Assembly (NCBI RefSeq): GCF_048564905.1
Contig: NC_133015.1
Coordinates: forward strand, 7,170,501-7,234,500
Length of the DNA stretch: 64,000 nucleotides
From: Vicugna pacos
Taxonomy: Eukaryota; Chordata; Mammalia; Artiodactyla; Camelidae
Direction: 5' to 3'
Shown: positions 57,500-64,000 of the stretch, one piece after another
How positions within the stretch are numbered: the stretch's first letter is position 1
How the letters are laid out: each line of letters starts with the position of its first letter
Translations under genes and position numbers: made by a program
The notes under the pieces: generated by a model
The model's database searches: none
What the model saw: only the letters and a program-made list of their open reading frames with translations
What the model was told of the DNA's origin: nothing

Positions 57500-59275
57500 A
57501 TCTAATAAATAGGGAGTTACAGAAAAATTAGTTTGACTTAGTGTAAGGAAGACCATTCCAGCAGTTGGTATCCTCTAGAAACGAAATGCAGTGACTAGAA
57601 AAGGAGCGAATTTCCTTTCCTTAAAATTCAATCAGCAAGTATTTTCTGAGTAACTACGTTCCAAGCATTGTTTTAAATACTGAGATATAGCCATGAATAA
57701 ATTCAAGAAAAGGCTGATAGCCACATTCTAGGATGTTATAGGAAGTTTTTGCATCTGAAGAGGAAAATTAAATTATATTATTTCTATGGGATTTTTTTCC
57801 TACTCTAAAATTTTATACTTTTATTCAAACAACAATAACAAAATCCTATTTATCATTTGCCCTTAGAATTAATCTTTTGACTAACACTTATTGTCTTATT
57901 ATTTTTCCTCAGTGCTGCACATTGTATAAAAATAGGTGCTTAATTAGTTCTGGATACTGGTCCCAGCAAACCCAAGAGAAAGGTAGCGACAGTAATGAAC
58001 TTTCTATCACAGTAGCCCGAAAGGTCTGCCTTTTACGATTGTTCCAGTCAATCAAAATGTTTTTAATCTAACCTTTCTTTTCAAACACATTAGCTTTTAC
58101 CGCAGCCTTTGTGCATTGGTGGTATTTTTGATCACATGCCTTCCATTTCTTCATTCAAATCGCTGATAGAAATGCCAAAGAAAACAGGAGTAGATACGAA
58201 GTGTTCCTACTACCTTTTGCTCAAACCACTAATCTATGTTACTGTGCAACCAGGAATGAAACTAACTATATAGTATTACGTACACGATTTTAAAAAAATC
58301 CCATTAACACAGATATTGTGAAAGATTTTGAGAAATGACTTAAGAGTACCAAGGCACTGTGTTTTAGCATGTTTTATTCTGCTCATTAAAAACTATGATT
58401 TGTTATTAAGATACCGTGATCTCCTAAAGATCATCGTCTCATTTCCTACACACTCACAAACTATATTCAAGAATTTGTTTTAGCAATTTTCCACAACCCA
58501 AATTTACTTTTTTTTTTTTAATAGAACATCTAAAATCTTTGGTCACTCAGACTAACTTTCTATTCAAGTGTTTCCAGGGGTGAAACTATTTTCCTGAATA
58601 CTTTTAATTTTGCTTTATGTCCTCTTATTAAAAGTTTCTATTAATACTATATGTTAAAATTTAATCCAAGCTAGAATTTAACAGAATGGCTATATTTTAA
58701 CTATAGTGTAGAATGTTGGTTTAATTGAATTGACACTAAATAATAAAGAATACTTACAGACATAAAAATAAAATTTGATAAATCCCCTAAACATATGAAA
58801 GACTTTAAAAAAAATCCTTAAAAGTTGGAGACCTAGCCTGTGCCGCTATATTCTTCCCATCATTCCCATGGAAGTTTTTAGTCACTGAATAAATTTTCAC
58901 TTTAAAACCAGATTTCCATTTTCAAGTATTTTACTGTTAATTAAAAAAAAAGAAAGGCAAAGGAAAGTCGGAATCACTTGTCTGGCATTAGAACTTTGCA
59001 TTTTAAAAACTTTCCAAAATCGTTAAAACTAGGTTTTCCAAATTCTGCGATAATTGTCCAACTTTTGGTTTTACTGCCTCGTTCCCCACCCAATAGAATG
59101 TCAGCTTTCGGACGACGAGGCTGTGTGTGACTTGTCCTGTGCAGCCAGGGTCTAGGACAATATCTCACACAGCATAGGAAACAAATAAATATATTTTCAC
59201 TCCCAAGGAACATGTGACTCCCTCTTTAGCCCACAATATTCCCTTGGTCAGAATTGAGCCTGAAGCCCAAGTTTT
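57500..59275. other. Intergenic, AT-rich, nothing recognised
   Basis: Long block without a recognisable repeat or gene. The antisense frame at 58974-59213 has no family resemblance. Confidence 0.4.
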
Positions 59276-59292
59276 TCCTCATTACTTTTTCT

Positions 59293-59392
59293 TTTTTCCT
59301 CTTTTTCTTTTAATGGAGGTACTGAAGATTGAACCCAGGACCTTGTGCTTGCTAAGCATGTGCTCTACCACTGAGCTAAACCCACCTCTCCC
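59293..59392 (-). mobile_element. Camelid tRNA-derived SINE, antisense
   Basis: 'aagattgaacccaggacctt' and 'ctctaccactgagctaaacc' mark the antisense B and A boxes. Imperfect direct repeats ('cctcattacttttt' and 'ctccactacttttt') flank it. Confidence 0.9.
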
Positions 59393-59950
59393 TCCACTAC
59401 TTTTTTAGTATTTTGAGAGTGGAAATTGTCATTGAAGAAGTCATTCATAGAAAGAGGAATACAAATGTGTTTGCCATGACCTCATTCCTCCTCAGACTGT
59501 GGGAGGAAATTCAGACTGTGGGCCAGGACCACCTGAGCTGAGATGGTGGCTCCAGACCAGTTCTTCCTCTCAGCCCCAGGGACTTGGGCTGGCTTCGTGC
59601 TGGAGGATGATAAACGGTGAAGGAGGCAGGGCATGTTGGTTACTTTACCAGCCCCTGAATGAGGAAAAAGTGGCCCCCTGGAAAAAATTTGACGGAGGAC
59701 ACGATTCAGTCCATAACATCACCCCAATTCCAAATGTAATTTTTCCTTTCATAAGGGAAAAAGAACTTCACAGTGAATTCCTTGTGAAGTCCTTTACTTT
59801 TAATATGTACCACACAATTTCAAATTCCCCAATGCATTGCCTCAAAATTGCTTTCCAAATGTGTTATATTCATATGCACTTCTGTCTAACTTCCGTGCAG
59901 CGTAAGTCTTTTGAGGGTGGTGGCTTTGTATTCAGCATAGTCTAACAAAT
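59393..59950. other. Intergenic, nothing recognised
   Basis: Contains a 148-codon open frame (59499-59945) with no resemblance to known proteins and no gene context. Confidence 0.4.
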
Positions 59951-59954
59951 GAAA

Positions 59955-60115
59955 AGATTCTCTCTCTCGGAGGTATTTCAGAATCACTTGATGAAATTTA
60001 AAAATTCCTTAAGCTCAGGCTTCACTGCCAGAGATTCTGACTTAATTACCAGGAGCAGAAACCAGCACTGGTGTGTTTTAGAACTCTACAGGTGATTCCA
60101 GTGTGTTCTCTAACA
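59955..60115 (+). mobile_element. MER5-type hAT-Charlie remnant
   Basis: 'tttcagaatcacttgatg', 'cttcactgccagagattctg' and 'acaggtgattccagtgtg' match a MER5A-like short element, diverged. Confidence 0.5.
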
Positions 60116-60239
60116 GGGCTGAGGGCTACCGTTACAGTGGAAAGACATGCATCATGGTGTATCCCAGGGCAATGCCAGATGCTTGGTAAGTAGTAAATAA
60201 ATATTTGATGGAAGAAACCTATCTGGTTTTCACCATTTT

Positions 60240-60400
60240 TTAACTGTCTGAGCTCTGTAGAAGCTCTTTCATTTCTAAATCTGTTTCCCATCTTTATGAA
60301 ATGGGGTTAACAATAATGATATGAAGGACTGGTTTTGGAGAATAAATTAGATGACAATGTAAGTTATGTGGCCCAGAGTAGATGTTTTTCAACTATTAAC
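60240..60400 (+). mobile_element. MIR SINE
   Basis: 'aatctgtttcccatctttat', 'gaaatggggttaacaataat', 'ggagaataaattagatgac', 'tggcccagagtagatgtttt'. Confidence 0.55.
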
Positions 60401-60930
60401 TGCCTTCCCTTCAAAAGTGTGTGTTCTCATCTTCTGACAGTGGCAGAAATGCTGAGCACGAGAAGAAAGCGCGTGTGAAATGCGTAGAGGGTGAATGACT
60501 GACCTCCGAAAAACTAAATAATAGATACAAAATTAAAGTCACATGTCCCATTTCAATTGTTGGCTTCCTGGATTTCATTGCTTTGGGGGAGAGATCAGAC
60601 AGTAGTGTTACTCTCAGGATGTGTTGCAACTATTTACACTGTAATATTTCTGCTCGTACCTGCTGAATGAAAAAGTAGAGCAGTTAGTTATAATTTATGT
60701 GCATTCTTGTGTATTAAAATTAATGCATAATAATCAAGAAACTAGACTGTGATTAGATGAACTCATCTGGCCCCAAACCTTAGTTGCAATAACACGTTTG
60801 AGTTTTGTTGAATCCCAGCAACCTTCAAGGTCATCGTGTAGTGTGAAGACTGATGGGGGAGGGGAGAAAGGAGGGAAGGGAGAGAGAAACACATTTTTTT
60901 TCCCTAATGACATGGATTCTTTTTACTTGA
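60401..60930. other. Intergenic, nothing recognised
   Basis: No gene or clear repeat. Purine-rich tract at 60850-60890. Confidence 0.4.
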
Positions 60931-60934
60931 GTTA

Positions 60935-61298
60935 TGCCTGACTTACACATTTATGTAAGTTTCAGGTATAGAACACAGTGATTCATGATGTTTTTTATTG
61001 AAGTATAGTTGATTTACAATCTTGTGCAAGTTTCTGGTGTAAGCATAGTGATTCAGATATACATATATATTTGTTTTCATATTCTTTTTCAATATAGGTT
61101 ATTACAAGCTATTGCATATAGTTCCCTATGCTATATAGTAGGACCTTGTTGTTTATCTATTTTGTATACAGTAATTTGATTTGCAATTTTTAAAGGTTAT
61201 ACTCCATTTATAGTTATTACAAAATATTGGCTACATTTCCCGGTGCTGCACAATATATCCTTGTAGCTTATTTATTTTATACATAGTAGTTTGCACTT
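60935..61298 (-). mobile_element. L1 3'UTR fragments, antisense, two tandem pieces
   Basis: 60935-60990 is a partial L1 3' end ('agtttcaggtatagaacaca'). 60991-61298 starts again with 'ttattgaagtatagttgatt' and runs through 'ttattacaagctattgcata' and 'gtgctgcacaatatatcctt'. At least two antisense L1 3' ends lie side by side, the second probably inserted at the tail of the first. Confidence 0.8.
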
Positions 61299-61833
61299 TT
61301 AAAAAAATATGTATTTTTATTGAAGTATAGTCAGTTTATACAATGTGTAAATTTCTGGTGCGCATCACAATACTTCAGTCATATAGGAACATACGTATAT
61401 TCGTTTTCATATTCTTTTTAGCCATAAGTTACTACAAGATACTGAATATAGTTCCCTGTGTTATACAGTATAAACTTGTTGTTTATCTATTTTATATATA
61501 GTAGTTAGTATTTGCAAATCTCAAACTCCCAATTTATCCCTTCCCTCCCCCTTCCCCACCTCCAAATCACCATAAGTTTGTTTTCTATGTCTGTGAGTCT
61601 GTTTCTGTTTTGTAATTAAATTTGGTTGTCATTTTGTTTTTTCAGATTCCACATATGAGTAATATCATATGGTATTTTTCTTTCTCTTTCTGGCTTACTT
61701 CTCTTCGAATGACATTCTCCAGGTCCATCCATGTTGCTGCAAATGACACTATTTTATTATTTTTTATGGCTGAGTAGTATTCCATTGTATAAATATACCA
61801 CAACTTCTTTATGCAGTCATCTGCTGATGGACA
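61299..61833 (-). mobile_element. 5'-truncated L1, antisense, nested, with target-site duplication
   Basis: Starts at 'ttttattgaagtatagtcag', runs through the antisense L1 3'UTR ('gttatacagtataaacttg', 'gtccatccatgttgctgc') and stops at 'cagtcatctgctgatggac'. Flanked by the 12-bp repeat 'tagtttgcactt' at 61287-61298 and 61834-61845, so it inserted into, or at the edge of, the L1 fragment before it. Confidence 0.85.
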
Positions 61834-61870
61834 TAGTTTGCACTTCTTAAGTTGTCCCTCCAGTTGTCTA

Positions 61871-61918
61871 TGGTGTGTGTGTGTGTGTGTGTGTACATGT
61901 GTGTGTATGTGTGTACAT
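61871..61918 (+). repeat. (TG)n microsatellite
   Basis: Interrupted TG tract beginning after the nested L1. Confidence 0.93.
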
Positions 61919-62975
61919 GCTTTTCCATATTTACCAAGTTAAATTCAACCTGGTCCAGGTGTCAGGACTCTGTGAGCTGGCAAAGGGCAACTTGTAGTTC
62001 TAAATTGTTGCTCACTGTTCAACTTCTACTTTTCTTCTCTCTAAAGCCTGGGAATGCTGACTTTTTTTCTTTCCTCTTCACATTTCTCAGAAAATAAATG
62101 TTAAGGGAACAAGTGCTTTTTTACAAATAACTCTTGTCAATCTGTTTGAACAAGTTAAAACAGCCTCCGGAAAACTGCTGTTATTTCGAGGGCCTGGCTT
62201 CAAAAGAAACCCGAGTGTTCTGAGTCAAGGAGGGCGTGTGAAGACAGGCAGCTGTTCGTGTTAGACTCATCTGGTTCAGTGGTAGTTTTGAAGTGGAAAC
62301 ATAAAACACACATAACGAAATATGTGACATGGACTTGTTAACTTTTCATCTGTATGTGGTGCCACTATACACATTAGACGTTAAATTTTTGCCCGACTGT
62401 GCAATTTGTTTCAATATGATAAAGATAATTAAGAACACTTCTACGGGGAGGATTGTTTTTTTCTGGCTTATTCTCACATTTTATTTAAAATTCCCACTAC
62501 AGAGAAATCATCACAGTTTGCTGGAAAATGTTTTTTCCCCCCCAACATCTGTAGTCTGTGGATGCCTTCTCTCGACAGGAGAGTGAATTGATTTGGACCT
62601 CCTCAAATGCAGCTTCCACACTGGACTCATTATAGGGGCAAAATTGCTTATCCAGGACCCTAGGTCTTGAAATCAGAAATATCTGGTTCAGATGTTTATT
62701 GGGTCCATGAAAAGTAACATGGGGCAAGTACCGTATATTGTGGGTGCAACCCCCCATAATCAAAGACAGTAGTTCTTCAGCAAAATGTGCTTTTTCATCC
62801 TAAAGCAGGTATGTGGAGATTACAAATGGCCTCCTGTTAACTCAGGTCAGGCTCACCACCAAGTAAGCTGCACCAAACTTATATTTTTTAATGTTAGCTT
62901 TTCAGGGCTGTTGAGATGTGGTATCTTGGATAAGGGGCTGTGAACTCTGTTTCCCCACGTCCCTTCTCAGCCATC
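61919..62975. other. Intergenic, nothing recognised
   Basis: No gene or confident repeat. Confidence 0.4.
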
Positions 62976-62979
62976 ACTT

Positions 62980-63540
62980 CCTCTCAGCTGTGTCCCTCTT
63001 GGTCCGTTTTCCCCAGCTGACAAGCCCAGAGATCATCTTGGCTTCTTGCCTCTGCGGGAGCCCCCTCCCTGTATCCCACGTGGTGTTCATTCCCACGGCT
63101 ACCCTGCTCTTAACAACTTCCCCCATGACTTACTGCAACAGCATCCTTCTGATGCCTCTGCCTGTTCTAGCCTCCACCTGTGCCAAAGTAGGCTTCTTTC
63201 CCATATCACTGGAGAACCTGTGTTCACAGTTTATCAGCCTAAACTCACAGAGCCCCAGTGACTCCTTAAATTTTATGGTAACTGGCAATCTTCTTTCTTT
63301 CCCCATATATGGACTCCCTTTAATGTTCCAGATCTTGATTTGAATGGAATATGATAAAGTAAAGATAAAGATCTTCTGCACACAGCCCCAAGCTGTTACT
63401 GCAACCTGTTGTTCACTTCTGCCCTAAATCTTACCCTCCAGAGTCACCCAATCCCTCCCCTTTTCCCTAAACACTCCATAAGCACTTCTTGGCCTCTAAA
63501 CCACTGATCATGAAAACTCTTTCCTGGCATTCATCCCCCT
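62980..63540 (+). mobile_element. Ancient L2-like LINE remnant
   Basis: 'acttactgcaacagcatcct', 'tctagcctccacctgtgcc' and the later C/T-rich 3' part resemble the 'ttattgcaatagcctcctaactgg' region of an L2-like LINE, as at 16.4-17.2 kb. The 141-codon frame (62918-63343) crossing it is not a gene. Confidence 0.4.
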
Positions 63541-63897
63541 CTCCACTTTTTTTTTTTTTTGTGGCTTGTTTCCACTTAGTAGACTTTTCTTTGATTCTGC
63601 AGAAAATTCCCTTTCATTGGGCCTCCATCATCCTTTGAACATTTTTCTATTGTGGCAGGTACACAGTACATTGCAATCATTTTGATTAGAAGCTTCTCTC
63701 CCACTGGACTTCACAAAGGTTGGGACCTAATTGTATTTACGTTAGGAGAAGAGAGTGCCAAATGCATTCGGTGAAAGATACGTTACACAAAACTAAGCAG
63801 GTCTTTTTTTTTTTTTTAATTGTAGGCTTTCTCATTGCCTAACCCATACAGAGAGACCCTTTTCCATAGTTCTTACAAGTTCCTGACCTTATCTCTA

Positions 63898-64000
63898 TAG
63901 TGGGTTGAATGGTGGCTCCTCTCAAAATACGCCCTCACCCTAATCCCTGGAACCTAGGAATGTGGTATCATGTAGAAAAAGGGTTTTTGCAGATGTAGTT
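63898..64000 (+). mobile_element. Start of a MaLR-type LTR fossil (ERVL-MaLR), cut by the window end
   Basis: 'gggttgaatggtggctcctc', 'aatccctggaacctaggaat' and 'gggtttttgcagatgtagtt' match the 5' part of MST/MLT1-like LTRs. Old element; continues past the window. Confidence 0.7.

Noticed and set aside
59499-59945. 148-codon open frame
   Set aside because: No recognisable family, no splice sites or promoter, composition like its surroundings. Likely random.
62918-63343. 141-codon open frame
   Set aside because: Crosses an L2-like remnant; hydrophobic C/T-rich composition explains the lack of stops.
32101-64000. Search for a FABP12-like exon or FABP pseudogene downstream of IMPA1
   Set aside because: No FABP motif was seen in any frame. 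In other mammals the FABP cluster lies further away than this window reaches.

Overview
This is mammalian nuclear DNA, almost certainly from a camelid (camel, alpaca or relatives). The evidence is several copies of the tRNA-derived SINE typical of camelids (an A/B-box head with a 'tagctcagtggtag' core, on both strands), L1 3' ends of the artiodactyl type, and mammalian MIR, L2, MER5 and MaLR fossils. The gene order ZFAND1 - SLC10A5 - IMPA1, all on the + strand, matches the block on human 8q21.13, seen here from its other strand.

Layout. (1) 1-4.2 kb: the 3' end of ZFAND1 (last two coding exons, 3'UTR), preceded by intron full of old antisense L1. (2) 7.65-8.96 kb: SLC10A5, normally one intact coding exon, here carrying three frame disruptions and so probably a unitary pseudogene. 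(3) 15.4-33.5 kb: complete IMPA1 (inositol monophosphatase 1): a CpG-island promoter with a non-coding first exon, eight coding exons with canonical splice sites that add up to a 277-residue protein with all metal-binding residues, and a roughly 1.4 kb 3'UTR. Intron 3 holds a degenerate telomere-repeat array of about 1.2 kb. (4) 33.5-64 kb: intergenic DNA, on the side that leads toward the FABP cluster in other mammals. No convincing gene was found there. It is filled with L1 insertions of several types (one twin-primed with clear target-site duplications, one internally deleted, one nested set), camelid SINEs, several LTR fossils, microsatellites and a second, short telomere-repeat tract.

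The three genes share no obvious pathway: ZFAND1 acts in stress-granule clearance and the ubiquitin-proteasome system, SLC10A5 is an orphan bile-acid-transporter-family membrane protein, and IMPA1 recycles inositol. Nothing here looks like a new multi-gene system. The most unusual structures are the telomere-like array inside a transcribed IMPA1 intron and the decayed SLC10A5. Repeat family names come from memory of consensus sequences, not from a database search, so subfamily calls are approximate. Human proteins used for comparison were also recalled.
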